A stretch of 64,000 nt of DNA from Lottia gigantea (GCF_000327385.1 NW_008710984.1:740638-804637), one strand, 5' to 3'. Positions 1-12,109 are shown, counted from the first letter of the stretch. The notes: generated from the sequence alone by a model not told the origin. Numbers and translations: made by a program.

Positions 1-612
1 AGGTCAAACGATATAGGTCAACAAAAGTCAACAAAGGTCAAAATCGAAAATTGAAAACATCCAAATGTTAAAACCCGTTCCTTTTTTGGAACTATAAAGC
101 TGAAACAACTGAGCTGTTAACACAAACTGGCCAAACGGATGAGGTAATTGTGTGCAAAGTTCATTTTTGAACAAATGCATTCTATGCAAGTTATGCCCCT
201 TCCCAAAAATGTAAACATATAGTAATTCAACCCGGATGTGCCACGCCCACCCCAATTTTTTTGTCATAGGTGAATTAATATTTAAAATGTCTAGATGTAT
301 TCTAAATTTCAAGGTTCTACATCAAATAGGTCATAAGATATACATATACCAAGCTCAAAGAGACACAAATATTGTTAAAAAAAACCTCAAATTGTAAAAA
401 ATGACTTCAATTTTGCTGTAAAAAAACGATTGTTATATATCCATGTAAGGTGCATGAGAAGCACATTAGGAAATCGAAGAAAATAATCCTCTAGGTTAAT
501 TATGTCACGTGCTACAGCAGTCCAAAGTTGCGAATTTGTTTTTTTTTTTGGACAGCTATAAAACCGGAAGTACATGTCGGAGGTCAAATGTCAAATTATC
601 AAATGATATCCA

Positions 613-632
613 AGGTCAATGACCTTTGACCC
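613..632. promoter_or_regulatory. Overlapping IR1 and DR1 nuclear-receptor-type motifs
   Basis: AGGTCA-A-TGACCT (613-625) is a perfect inverted repeat with a 1-base spacer, the form bound by ecdysone-receptor/FXR-type heterodimers. It overlaps TGACCT-T-TGACCC (620-632), which on the other strand is a direct repeat with a 1-base spacer, the form bound by RXR and HNF4-type receptors. The motifs are seen directly; binding in this organism is inference only. Confidence 0.5.
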
Positions 633-637
633 TATAA

Positions 638-665
638 AGGTCAAGGTCATCAAAGGTCAAGGTCA
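638..665 (+). promoter_or_regulatory. Two AGGTCAAGGTCA (DR0) half-site pairs
   Basis: AGGTCAAGGTCA occurs at 638-649 and again at 654-665, 16 bases apart. Each contains TCAAGGTCA, the extended half-site used by monomeric receptors of the ERR/SF-1/FTZ-F1 type. Lies immediately after the IR1/DR1 motif. May simply be the repeat's own low-complexity wording. Confidence 0.4.
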
Positions 666-1377
666 CGAGGTATCTCTCATCAAACTTTCAAAATGCATAC
701 GACTACAAAACCGGAAGCTTACGTCCGACATCAAATATGAAAGTATAAATATATAACCAAGGTTAATGACCATTGACCCTACAAACGTTAAGGTCATCAA
801 AGGTCAATGTCAAAAAAATGAAAATATGGAAATTCTAAAACCCGTTCCTTTTTTTTAACTATAAATCTGAAACAACTGTCCTTTAAACACAATTTGGCTA
901 AAGAGATGAGGTATTTGTGTGCAAAGTCCCTTATTGAACAAATGTAGACTATGCAAGTTATGCCCCTGCCCCAGATTTGAACAACTAGCAATTTAACCCG
1001 GATGTGCCACGCCCACCTGAACTTTTTTGTCATGATTTAATTTATTTTTAAAATGTCTAGAAGTGTTCTAAATTTCAAACTTCTACATCAAATAGGTCAA
1101 AAGATATACATACACTAAGCACAAAGAGACAAAAATATTGTAAAAAACACTCAAATATCAAAAAAGTACGAATTTCAATTTTGCTTTTAAAAACTTTTGT
1201 GATATATTGTTAGAAAGAGTATGAACAGCACATTAAGAATCCGAAAAAATTAACCCTCTAGGATAATTAGGTCACGTACTAGAGCAGTCCAAATTCGCGA
1301 ATTTGGCTGTTTTTAGAAATCCATAAAAACGGAAGTAGATGTCAGAGGTCGAATATGAAAGTATCAGCTGATAGCCA

Positions 1378-1414
1378 AGGTCAATGACCTTTGACCCAAT
1401 GAAGGTCAAGGTCA
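1378..1414. promoter_or_regulatory. Second copy of the IR1/DR1/DR0 cluster
   Basis: The second repeat copy keeps the same arrangement: AGGTCA-A-TGACCT at 1378-1390, TGACCT-T-TGACCC at 1385-1397 and AGGTCAAGGTCA at 1403-1414. The cluster is unchanged although surrounding bases differ between copies. A third, degraded version lies near 759-783. Confidence 0.45.
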
Positions 1415-1585
1415 TCAAAGGTCTAGGTCATGAGATATGAGCCTTCAAACTTCGAAAAAATTCAATCGGAAATTGCAAAAAAGCAAAAGCGAAATTCAAA
1501 AATCGGCTCCCACAGTTTTTTTCCATTTTTTTGTCATAACTTTGGCTATCGATTCATAAAAGTTTCGTCGCGCTAAATTAATTAC

Positions 1586-1639
1586 ACCGGAAGTAGTTCA
1601 ACCGGAAGTGAGAATCGATTTCCCGTTTAAACCGGAAGT
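1586..1639 (+). promoter_or_regulatory. Cluster of three ACCGGAAGT (ETS-type) boxes
   Basis: ACCGGAAGT is present at 1586-1594, 1601-1609 and 1631-1639, and also at 563-571, with variants near 711 and 1326. This is the classical ETS-factor consensus. Three exact copies in 54 bases is far above chance in AT-rich DNA, but they may descend from one repeated word in the element. No gene start is visible next to them. Confidence 0.35.
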
Positions 1640-2425
1640 AAAGTAAAAAATTTGACTATACAATTTTGTTCACGTTCATGAATTGTCTTTGCTCAATTTT
1701 TTTTAGATTAATCAGACAAAAAGCTAAAAAGGGTTTTTTTTGTTAAAAAATTGCAAAATTCGGCCGAAAAAAGTGTGCGACAAATTTTCGAATTTCGAAA
1801 TTGTTTAAGTGCTATTATATCAGAAATTACACGTAGATTCCAGAAATAAAAACCCGAAGAAAATCGACCGGAAAATGCGACTTTTAGGTCCGATTTTCTA
1901 CTTTTTCCACATGTTGGACTGTGGCATTTCCGGTTTTGCAAAAATGTTCCAATTTATATTTATGCAACACGTTGCCACTACAGAAGGTCTAGGAAAGTTG
2001 AATGTTTGCTGTCTAAGCACAGGAAGGTGTGTAAATTTCGAAAAAAAAGGAATAGACATTTCGATAACAAACTGGGACTTTGCTTTCAGCAAATTAATCA
2101 TAGTTGAACAATAATTCATCATAAAATTTCATTAACTCAAAATCAAATATTCACATATTCAAGAATATAAGAATAAATGTAAATAGAAAATATTCTGTTG
2201 GAGCTTAGAATCTTGGCGAGGATCGCTAGGGTTAAATTGTGGCAAGATTTGCCAACTCGTCGGTCCATTTAGAAAACAAAATTAAAGTCTTTTCCTTTCA
2301 AAAATTGTATGTTATGTCTGAACCGAATCACTTCGTCATGATATATTATTAACCGTACCATACTGTTATTTACGCTAAAAAAATGAACCCTTGTACTCAA
2401 GTCTATGCACAGCATCATCCTTATT
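1640..2425. other. No gene seen
   Basis: AT-rich DNA between the AGGTCA repeat and the next repeat. Opposing short open frames near 1708-2122 overlap each other on both strands and match nothing I know. I see no RNA gene or mobile-element end here. Confidence 0.5.
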
Positions 2426-3369
2426 TATACGCCCACATGAAAATGTGGACGTTTATTGCCGTCGCCCCTGTCCGTCGGTCCGTCCGTCCATCCACATTTC
2501 TTGTAGGCGCGATAGAGGCTACAGTTTTTATCCGATCTTGATGAAACTTGATATGCATGTATATATTTATGAGATCTCGGTCGAGTTAGAAATTCGTAAT
2601 AATTGAATGAATGGTTTCGGAGTTATTGCCTTTGACTTAGAAAAACACGTCGAATTTGCCTTGTAAGCCCGATAGAAGCTATAGTTTTTATCCGATCTTG
2701 ATGAAACTTGGTATGCATGTATGTATTGATGAGATCTCGGTCAAGTTCGAAATTAGTAATGATCGGATTGCCCTTGACGTAGTAAAAACGCTTCAAATTT
2801 GGCTTGTAGGCACAATAGAGACTACAGTTTTTATCTGATCTTGATGAAACATGTTATGCACGTATGTATTGATGAGATCTCAGTCAAGCTCGAAATTCGT
2901 AATAATCGGTTGAATGGTTTTGGAGTTATTGCCCTTAACTTGGTAAAAACGCTTCAAATTTGGCTTGTAGGCACAATAGAGACTACAGTTTTTATCTGAT
3001 CTTGATGAAACATGTTATGCACGTATGTATTGGTGAGATCTCAGTCAAGTTTGAAATTGATAATAATCGGACGAATGGTTTCAGAGTTATTGCCCTTGAC
3101 TTAGTAAAAACGCGTCAATTTTCTATTGTAGGCAAGGCAGAGGCTATAGCTATATGTATCCCATCTTGATGAAACTAGATATGCATGTATATATTAATGA
3201 GATCTAGGTCAAGTTAGAATTGGTAATAATTGGATGAACCGTTTCAGAGTTATTGCCCTTGTGTGAACAGCGATTAGACATTGTTCATATTTGAATTAGT
3301 CGATAATGTTTGAATATTAAGCCTCAAAATATTTTGTTGTCATTTCTGACAGCTGGTAGTGGGCGTATA
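2426..3369. mobile_element. Non-autonomous element with 11-bp inverted ends and five internal ~160-bp tandem units
   Basis: The ends TATACGCCCAC (2426-2436) and GTGGGCGTATA (3359-3369) are perfect inverted repeats. Just inside the left end lies a CCGTC-rich tract (2465-2490). The body is a tandem series whose units begin with TTGTAGGC-like words at 2501, 2661, 2804, 2965 and 3126, giving periods of 160, 143, 161 and 161. Each unit carries a GATCTTGATGAAAC block and a GAGATCT block. The units starting at 2804 and 2965 are almost identical, so that duplication is recent. Frames in it (2391-3169) repeat every unit and end in the same stop, so they are not genes. I know this sequence type as a widespread bivalve repeat, but I cannot name the family. 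No clear target duplication was found. Confidence 0.7.
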
Positions 3370-4117
3370 TTACCTTGCCTGGCGAGCTATCTTTGTTACT
3401 GAAAATGAATATTTGGGTTCATACTGACGTCATAAAAACATGAGCAATTGATAATGTTGCCTTAAATATCATATATTAGTCATTTCCATTCACTATTTAT
3501 ATTTGCATGCTTTTTGGATCGTTGTTGTCAACAAATGCTAACCATATAACTTAAGTACATTTTCGTTTGTTTCAATTTGTCAAAGCCATCTAGGCAGCTT
3601 TGATGCTACCATTATGTTTTAGTCCTTATCCAAAATCAACGCAATTTGTCATGTATGTTGTTTTGCAAGCTGAATATAAACCTTTAATGTCCATTTCATA
3701 TCATCTGCGTATTTATGTAAAACGTTGTATTTCTTGCAATAATTATTTTTCATAATGGTAGTAATTTGAATAAATTTTCATGTCATATATCAGTTAATCA
3801 AAAAGAAATGACTGCTTAAAATAGTGCGAAAACATGCTCCTACACATTTTCCAGCCCTAATCAGAATTTCAACATGTAATAAAATTTCGATTTTATAATA
3901 GAAAGTGTCATTGGGGACTCTTTAATTTATTTTCTTCAGAAGTGATCAAAGTAGATAATACTCGTTAATTTCATAACAATTCAATAAAATTGAAGTAGAA
4001 TTAATTAATTATTGAATAATTTCAACTGTAAGGTCATTAATCAAACTAAAACATTTCATAAACTCAGTCATAACTGTCATAAAGTCAATAATAGTCAATA
4101 GAGTCTTGATTAGTGTA
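3370..4117. other. No gene seen
   Basis: AT-rich spacer between two repeats. A TGACGTCA (CRE-type) word lies at 3425-3432, just outside the element. Nothing else stands out. Confidence 0.5.
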
Positions 4118-5232
4118 TACTGCTATATCGTCTTGAAGCATTTGGTCTGAATAGAGATTTGAATGGTTTATACTGCCACAGTCTTGAAGCATTTGGTCCC
4201 AATACAGACTTGGATGGTTTATACTGCCACAGTCTTGAAGCATTTGGTCTCAATAGAGACATGGATGGTTCATACTGCCACAGTCTTGAAGCATTTGGTC
4301 CCAATACCGACTTGGATGGTTTATACTGGCACAGTCTTGAAGCATTTGGTCTCAATAGAGACATGGATGGTTTATACTGCCACAGTCTTGAAGCATTTGA
4401 TCTCAATACAAACTTGGATGGTTTATACTGGCACAGTCTTGAAGCATTTGGTCTCAATAGAGACTTGGATGGTTTATACTGGCACAGTCTTGAAGCATTT
4501 GGTCTCAGTATAGACATGGGTGGTTTATACTGCCACAGTCTTGAAGCATTTGGTCTCAATACAGACTTGGATGGTTTATACTGGCACAGTCTTGAAGCAT
4601 TTGGTCTCAATAGAGACATGGATGGTTTATACTGCCACAGTCTTGAAGCATTTGATCTCAATATAGACCTGGGTGGTTCATATTGCCACAGTCTTGAAGC
4701 ATTTGGTCTCAATAGAGACTTGGATGGTTTATACTGGCACAGTCTTGAAGCATTTGGTCTCAATAGAGACATGGATGGTTTATACTGCCACAGTCTTGAA
4801 GCATTTGGTCTCAATACAGACTTGGATGGTTTATTCTGGCACAGTCTTGAAGCATTTGGTCTCAATAGAGACATGGATGGTTTATACTGCCACAGTCTTC
4901 AAGCATTTGGTCTCAATACAGACTTGGATGGTTTATACTGGCACAGTCTTGAAGCATTTGGTCTCAATACAGACTTGGATGGTTTACACTGGCACAGTCT
5001 TGAAGCATTTGGTCTCAATACAAACTTGGATGGTTTATACTAGCACAGTCTTGAAGCATTTGGTCTCAATAGAGACTTGGATGGTTTATACTGGCACAGT
5101 CTTGAAGCATTTGTTCTCAATACAGACTTGGATGGTTTATACTGGCACAGTCTTGAAGCATTTGGTCTCAATAGAGACATGGATGGTTTATACTGCCACA
5201 GTCTTGAAGCATTTGGTCTCAATAGAGACATG
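4118..5232. repeat. 51-bp minisatellite, 22 units
   Basis: The unit contains CACAGTCTTGAAGCATTTGG. Apart from the first unit (53 bp, 4118-4170), every unit start from 4171 to 5191 is exactly 51 bp after the last; the final unit is partial. Because 51 is divisible by three, one frame stays open for 294 codons (4159-5043, period 17 residues, DGLYWHSLEAFGLNTDL type), and other plus- and minus-strand frames are open too. The variation between units is mostly amino-acid-changing (TGC/TGG, AGA/ACA, ATG/TTG), with almost no silent change, and one unit (5038) puts a stop in the longest frame. That argues for noncoding DNA. Adjacent units tend to alternate between a TGCCAC and a TGGCAC form, suggesting growth partly by 102-bp dimers. 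Confidence 0.9.
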
Positions 5233-8200
5233 TAGGTATATGAATGCTGTGGAAATCAAAAGGATTTTTCATAGAATTCAGAAATGTAGTTAAAGAATAA
5301 CGATTTCAATATAGATTTTCGACAGATATTCGCGAAACTCAGTGGTCAATACTTTTTTCTTTAACGAATGCCGAAGAAATTTAATTGGACAGATGCAACA
5401 TCTGTTACACAATGAAAGTAAAAAGTTTCCGTTTGGTATCCCACTCCATTGAATGACGATCGCTTTAACAATAATTATTCGAAAGAATAAAGTATCTTTA
5501 ATCAACCACTTTATGTCCTGAACAATGTCATTGTAGACACATTTACATTTATATGTAATATAATGTTCCATTGCATGTTTTAATACGTCTCAAGGGAGGT
5601 AACTGTGCATCATGTTGTATAATTTGAGGGGCTTGCAGTGTATGTAAATAATTAGCATATAGCGTGAGCTGTACTAATCAAATAGGTTTTTATTTTGATT
5701 TGTGGAAAAGGTTCTTTTTATCTCAACTCAATTTATTGTGTTTATACTCAATGAAATCACAGGGTGGATATAATGTATGTTGAAGTGTGACAATAAATTA
5801 CATTAAAGTCGTATTTTTTACTTTTCTTGGTATTCTATTAGGTTATAGATGCAAATTTCATCCCTAGATGCTGATCAAACATAAAACAGAGTTTCCATAG
5901 AACACACAGGTAATATTATAGGCTCTTTGACTCATGGTTCTAAATCCTTTTGGTTGTTTTAACACGAACTTGGTGGCTATCTCTTATTAGTCCTACACGT
6001 GCAACTAAAACCCAAACATTTAAATGAAAGATTTTTAATGGGTAGAATCAAAGAATTATTGGCCTTACAAGGGTGTTTGATCGACATCCTCGCGCATTTT
6101 CTGAATTTCTGAATAGTCTTTTATAGTATCACCTGCTGATAACACAGGGGGTACATATACCACGATTAAATGAGATCTCCCTAAAAGAGTGCCATCATTC
6201 AATTTAGATTTCTCGACAGTAGCAAGGAAGATTTAAAACCGGACCTTTGGTTATTTGTACAAATTGCCTATTCCAATATCTTTATAAAGCTGTTGCGTGT
6301 TTTCATTCAAAATAACGACTGAGCTTCACGTGTTAATCTAAAAATTAATACTCCTTTAATCTACTCTGGAAAATATATTTTGTCTACACTTAACGGCATC
6401 TCAGTTACGTTTAAGATATCATATTACAGTTGTTAGTTTGATGATGTCTAATGTATTTCATCACTCTGTGTATCAAAGGACGGTCGAATACTAGACAGAT
6501 TTTAACTGTTGTCACGAAACAAGTTTAATATATCATTGGAGATATATAATTAGCAAATTCTTTTACAGTTGTCCAGTTTTAGGATCCAGTGAACACAAAA
6601 CGTTTTCGACCATTGATTAATTCAATTTTATAAACGTTATAATTAATTAATAAATAATTAAGCATACCAGAAGGGCAAGAGAAGCAGCAGTAAGAAGTGT
6701 GGAGGCCACATCTCTCCAACCAACCTCAGTGCTAAGCATCACAAGCATATTGCCCCTATAATGGTTAGCGGATGATCGCCAAGTAGTTGAGAACATTCTA
6801 TGAACCTCGCCAATACATCGCTAAATATATCCGATACATCGACAATATTAGCCGACCAGTCTTGTCCAGCAGATCCATTGCAGATTATCGGCGAACATCG
6901 CAGAACCGTCGCCTAATATTAAGCGGACCTTTGCATAATCATCTCCGTTGCAAATTTTAATGGGACTGCTCTTCTCTTTCTACAAGGCAGAACTTTTCCG
7001 ACTACTCTTCGGACAGAACATAGATATCTTTTTCGATTCGAGAGGGACAGGGTCGTTGGAGTAACTCTTTTTTATGATTTCAAGCCAATTCCAGCCTAAA
7101 CTCTTTCTCATGGGGTTTGAGTGCATTTGCTAATGGAATTAGTATTATACGACATTAATATGCTAAAACAATTGTCTAGATGTCTGATAAAAGCGATGAT
7201 TTAATTGACTTTAGTTGTCATATTGTCTCTATGGCCAATTATAGTGATTAGAACAGTACGTGATAGAGACGTCTGATAGGTTTTATGACGACAGGTTATG
7301 GAAGGGTCATTTTGAACGGGAAATATAGATCATAATAACCTGGATATAGTTACCTTATCTGAACTGTGTGATAATCTTAGTTTATGAGTGGACAGGAATC
7401 GAAGTTACAGAAACTAAAAACAATCGCATATTATCTGATGCGGTGACTATCAAAAAAGATCAATGTCGATAGATACAAGATTTTAGCAACGTAGGAACCG
7501 ATCTGATTTTTCGTAGATTTTTTAGCGGTTGATACGTATTCGCAGCTAATTCATTTGGTAAAGTTAGGTTACATTCCATGTTTTAGAGTGGTTTTTGGTG
7601 TGGTTCTAAGACTAGAAAAACACAGTATTTGTAACGGAATGTTGACAAGGCTAAGTCGGAAGGTTACGGTTGATGTTTAGGTCACGTGGTGAATATGAAG
7701 GTCGCGTCATAATGTCAATAATCCATCTGTAATATTCTTCCAGTCAATAACTAAGGTCAAGGGCCAATGTCTATGATGAATTTGAGTACGGACTATGAAT
7801 TATTATTCTGATAACATTTATCGCCATTTGGTTCTGTTTATTAAGACCAATATTTCCTCGGATAATACGGTCATTTTATTTTTGTCTTTTATTTCCTTTG
7901 ACATAATATACCCACAAGTCGTGTTGGCGTTACAGTTCAGGGACATTGTGTATTTATTATGTAATTAGGACCATTTGACACTTTGCATGAAAAAGTGACA
8001 AATGAAGGACAGTGACATGGCTTTCAGGACATACAAAATAGGATGTGCAACCAACGATCTTTACAGAAAGCCTAATCTTTTGACTAAGGTTTGTTCTTGA
8101 TCGATTCTTGGGCAACATAATATCTTATTTTGAGGACATTAAAATAGTAGAAAAGGAATTAAGTTTATGATAACCTACATAACCAAGTATTAGTACGCTA

Positions 8201-10410
8201 TGATGAATCTTTTGAAATTCAAGTCGATTAGGACTATCTTGGGATATACATTGTGATTCCGAAGAAATTCTCAATGACGATTACACATTTAAAATGCATC
8301 GCTAGTAATGCGAAAATAATAATATTTTCTGCGCCGTAAACATCTTTAAATTGTAATGACAATTGGAAGGAGTGAAGTTTATTGAAAAACTTCTACCTTG
8401 AATAGTTCTGGATAGCTTAGAAGATCATATTATGCCCACCTTCGTCTATTCTATCGGCTTTCTGATAGCTGTTGTATCAGATCAGATTTCTTCAATGGGC
8501 TTGTAGGAATTCGCTTTTCAATCAAAATATTCTAAAAAGCAAATTTTTATAATATTGGCGTTTTACAAAGGCGAAGGTTGCGTATCTGATGGTGCTTGTA
8601 TTCCCAACTTGATAACAAACCACGCTTTACTTCATATCATGGCGTTCGAATCATATTTCAAATATATCAGTTTATTATAAATATCTGATGTATTTTTAGA
8701 AAAGGTATCATTTTAGCCCTGTATACACTTAAGACAATGTTTTGTGATAGTTGAATTTTTGGATTGGCGTATTGATTTGTACAATTTGAACACATGGTCA
8801 TCAAATTACGAATCTAATCATCACTTCTGTTCAGAAGTAATTTGTTTCTGGAAACAGACATGCTATTCAGTGGGTTTTTATATTTTTAATGTTTTATCTG
8901 TAATATAGAATGTAATTATATTGTCTTGCAATAATATCGTTGTAATCAAGTCTAGCTGTATTCGGGGGATGTGTAATTTAAAATGTGATAATTTGTAGCA
9001 ATTTGCTCGTCTGCTCAATTATTTTGATGATAGACTCAATATTACGGTGGCAGATTTATATAATAATATGGATTTTTTTACGAGTGAGGATCTGTTTGTC
9101 GGCATAACTTTTTAAAATTAAAATCAAGCTACAGTGATGATTGAATCTAGCTTTTTAGGGATTTATGGTTTTCTAAAACTTCATGGTTTGATGACCCAGT
9201 TATATTTTCGACTTTAACTGATTGACGCAATCCGCTTCAAGTTTCTTTTCTTGGGCGCTCGCATCATTTCTACACACAAATAACAGTGATAAAGAAAATT
9301 AATTACTTACTTATCATAATAATATATTTATTTCGTATAAAATATAGTACACCAAACAATTATATTACTTAAACCATGGAATGAAATATGAATAACAAAA
9401 AGGACTCAATGTCGATTTTTAGTAATTCGATGTTATTCGTACAGGACTGATTGTACAGAGTGGAAATACTTATATACGCTACCTTATTATTCATATAATA
9501 ATATGTGTCTAAAACAATTACATAAAGTATATTATAGATTAAACGTTCATTATATGTACATAATGATACGCTGTCTGATAACTCCATATGATATCATGGC
9601 TATGTTATGGTAGACCTTTAATTGTTCTATGTTATATATTTCGTCTATTGCAATACTTTAAATTTCCGGTCTTTGTTTGATAGAATATCATTAAATACCA
9701 AGGTATTATAAGTTTCTCAATTCAAGCTTGCAAATCAATTTCCAATGTGATGAAAAGTCATAAGGGGAAATAAATTAAGCAGACACTAATGTATGTAGCA
9801 TATATTGTTAATGGACAGAAACTAAATGTAAAAGTATAGCACTGTATTGTGAATTCACTAATCATATTATCGAGTGCGTAAAAAAAAAGAAAACTAATAA
9901 AACGTATAATATGATATTATTACATAATGCATCATTCGTGATATCTTTCCTCATAAAATATGTATAACTAGATCAAATCAAAGATATAAAGATATAAAAT
10001 AAGGTTATATCTGTAGAGTGCTTCAATTGATGAACGATAATATAACGTTGATTTTTGTGTATGCACTGGGCAGTTAAGAAAATAACTAGTTTTTATCAAA
10101 TTCACTTAAGATTTTAATGTATGCTTTTTAAAAGGGTTCAATCATATTTAGCTTATACACAAACATTCATCTTCGATGTTAAAATTTTGGCTAGAGAATT
10201 TAGGTGTAGATTCCAATCCATGCCTATTTTTATTGAAATCCCAAAAATTTTGAAATTTTATGTTTCATATATTATTGATTGCATTGACATATATTTAAAA
10301 CATTAGAATTATTGGGAAAAAAGGTTACCATTTCTCGTGAGATGAAACTAATGAATTTATTTCGAAACATTGTCCTTGCATGAATAATCACAAAATCTTA
10401 TCACATCCTA
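5233..10410. other. Long gene-less stretch
   Basis: I see no conserved protein, RNA gene or clear element. An AAGGGAGGTAACTGTGC word (5593-5609) resembles a short block recurring in mollusc genomes. About 6660-7080 is visibly less AT-rich than its surroundings and repeats short ATCGC and CGACAATATTAGCCG-like words; its nature is unknown. GGTCACGTGG (an E-box) lies near 7680. Short open frames at 5290-5571, 9369-9587 and 10121-10306 have no recognisable content. Confidence 0.5.
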
Positions 10411-10763
10411 GGAATTCGTGATTAAATAACGGACACAATTTTATGATATATTACTCCTTAGTTATATTACACACTACGTTTCAACAATCTACATTGTCAT
10501 CCTACAGCAAGCAACAACATAAAGGGAGTTTATTTAATAAGAAAATTAGAATCCAACTTTATGAGACACTCACGAATTCCTAATAATCTTTTAGCGACAT
10601 TTAGGAATTTTAGGTTGTAACATTGCCGTTAAGCAATGTTACGAAAGCACAGGCACATGCATGTAGGCGTAACCTCTAGTGATTAACGGACGCAATTTTA
10701 TAGTATACTACTCTTATTAAATAAACTCCTTTTAATCAGTATGTTGTTGCTTGCTGTGGGATG
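10411..10763. repeat. Fold-back repeat with one direct and one inverted arm
   Basis: The right part (10676-10763) holds GTGATTAACGGACGCAATTT followed by a block ending in TTGTTGCTTGCTGTGGG. The first half recurs in the same direction at about 10418-10460. The second half recurs inverted at about 10499-10541 (CTACAGCAAGCAACAACAT). A further short inverted pair, GGAATTCGTG (10411-10420) and CACGAATTCC (10571-10580), lies inside. Fold-back or MITE-type elements make such structures. There is no coding capacity and the family is unknown. Confidence 0.55.
10617..10642. other. Perfect 10-bp hairpin
   Basis: GTAACATTGC and GCAATGTTAC are perfect inverted repeats around the six-base loop CGTTAA. It lies between the arms of the fold-back repeat. 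Function unknown. Confidence 0.6.
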
Positions 10764-12109
10764 GTACCATTATCTTAATGTGGTGGTCATCTAAGCATAT
10801 AACTAATCAGTGTTCTACATGCTTTCATTTGTCCAAATTTACTGTTTCAAACATAGTTTTGTATTTTTAAGTAACAGATTGTTGTGGCACATTGTTTCAG
10901 TAGACAAGAAAACGCTGCGTAACTTTTCACTTTTCAACATAGGGTTGCACTTCAGTGACAAGTCTCTTGCAGACAACGTGAACTGCAGGCAAATTTCTCA
11001 TCACAGTTTTGAAAGAGTGTTCTATCTAATCCCATTTTATTTTAAAACAAAAATGATAATTTAACTTTGGTTTTTCGACTTATAAAATACCCATGATGGG
11101 ATTTTCTACTTGAAATCGAATTGTCTTGGTTATTTTCTTTAAATCATATTGAAACACTGGTAATCAATAATGCAAAGGAAATATTTATAATGATAAAAAT
11201 TCATGCGTGTGTGATAATGGTAAAGAAATTAATTTGAATGTTATCATCAAGGATCAAATTTATAACTTCTGTAATATTAAACAAATAAGTTGAATGATAG
11301 AAATTAGTTAAGGACTTCTTCTGCAGAGGATCGATTGTATTCAATATTACCTTTTGGAAGCTGCTGCTTTGATTCCTATTCGACTGATGTCGCGGGACAT
11401 AATATTCAATAATTGACTTTTTAATTGGTTTTTCTGTCCTAAGAACGAAAAGGTTTAGATCTTATATTTTCTTTCTTGGAATGTGAGTTGTCAGAAATGA
11501 TGTAACGTACAAGCATAATACTAAAACAAACCCATTATATAAGTCTTATCGTGAAATTTACTTTTTCAATCATTCAAACGAAGATAAAACAATGTTTTAA
11601 GAAAGTCAAGTAAATCTAGCATTACTTTGTTGATCACTATTAGTGTGGCTTTGAACCTTCACCAGTTATCCTTACCCGAGGACTTATTTCTAACAAATCT
11701 AAAAATATGTTGTAGTGTGATATTTATTTTCAAAGTTTTCATTACATATGACGTTTATTAATAATATAAGTACTAATGTTAACGTTAGCTTCATTAATTC
11801 TAGTCTTTTATCGGGCTAATATATAAACATTTATACATAACCACCATATACAAACAAACATATACGTTCAAATAGCTAAAATAATAAAACATTGTACTCA
11901 AAACTATCCTTTCGAAATATGAGAGATGAACCAAAGACGAGGGTTAAACAAATTTACAATTAGATAGCGATCTATCTTAGAAAGATTGCCTGTTATCTTG
12001 TGTTGTTGCTCTGAAATCTGTTATATTATGACTTCCTTGTTCATGATTTAGTGCAGTGACACACAGACAAAAACTCATCTATTAACTGATCGCCCTTTTT
12101 TCAGTAAGA
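10764..12109. other. No gene seen
   Basis: AT-rich DNA. The open frame at 10810-11064 (84 codons) shows no domain, has no nearby start context I can support, and is probably chance. Confidence 0.5.

Larger units (their letters stand above)
1..1480. repeat. Two diverged tandem copies of a ~765-bp AGGTCA-rich repeat
   Basis: The stretch from about 37 to 700 recurs at about 812 to 1440. Shared blocks such as AAACCCGTTCC (71 and 838), CGGATGTGCCACGCCCACC and CAAGGTCAATGACCTTTGACC sit about 765 bp apart. The first copy is cut by the window edge. Copies differ by many substitutions and small indels, so the duplication is old. Both are packed with AGGTCA, TGACCT and CCGGAAGT words. Open frames on the minus strand (28-312 and 797-1033) are related only because the DNA is duplicated; they match no protein I recognise. 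AGGTCA-rich interspersed repeats of this type are, to my knowledge, common in bivalves. Whether this is a satellite or part of a larger element cannot be told here. Confidence 0.8.

Noticed and set aside
2391-3169. Series of 60-71 codon proteins sharing YSFYPILMKLGMHV
   Set aside because: Each is one ~160-bp unit of the repeat read in the same way; no start-stop structure expected of genes.
4110-4874. 254-codon minus-strand protein with a LLRPNASRLWQYKPS repeat
   Set aside because: Antisense by-product of the same 51-bp array.
4159-5043. 294-codon repeat protein
   Set aside because: The frame exists only because the DNA period is 51. Other frames on both strands are also open, substitutions are not silent-biased, one unit contains a stop, and no flanking exon or signal is visible.
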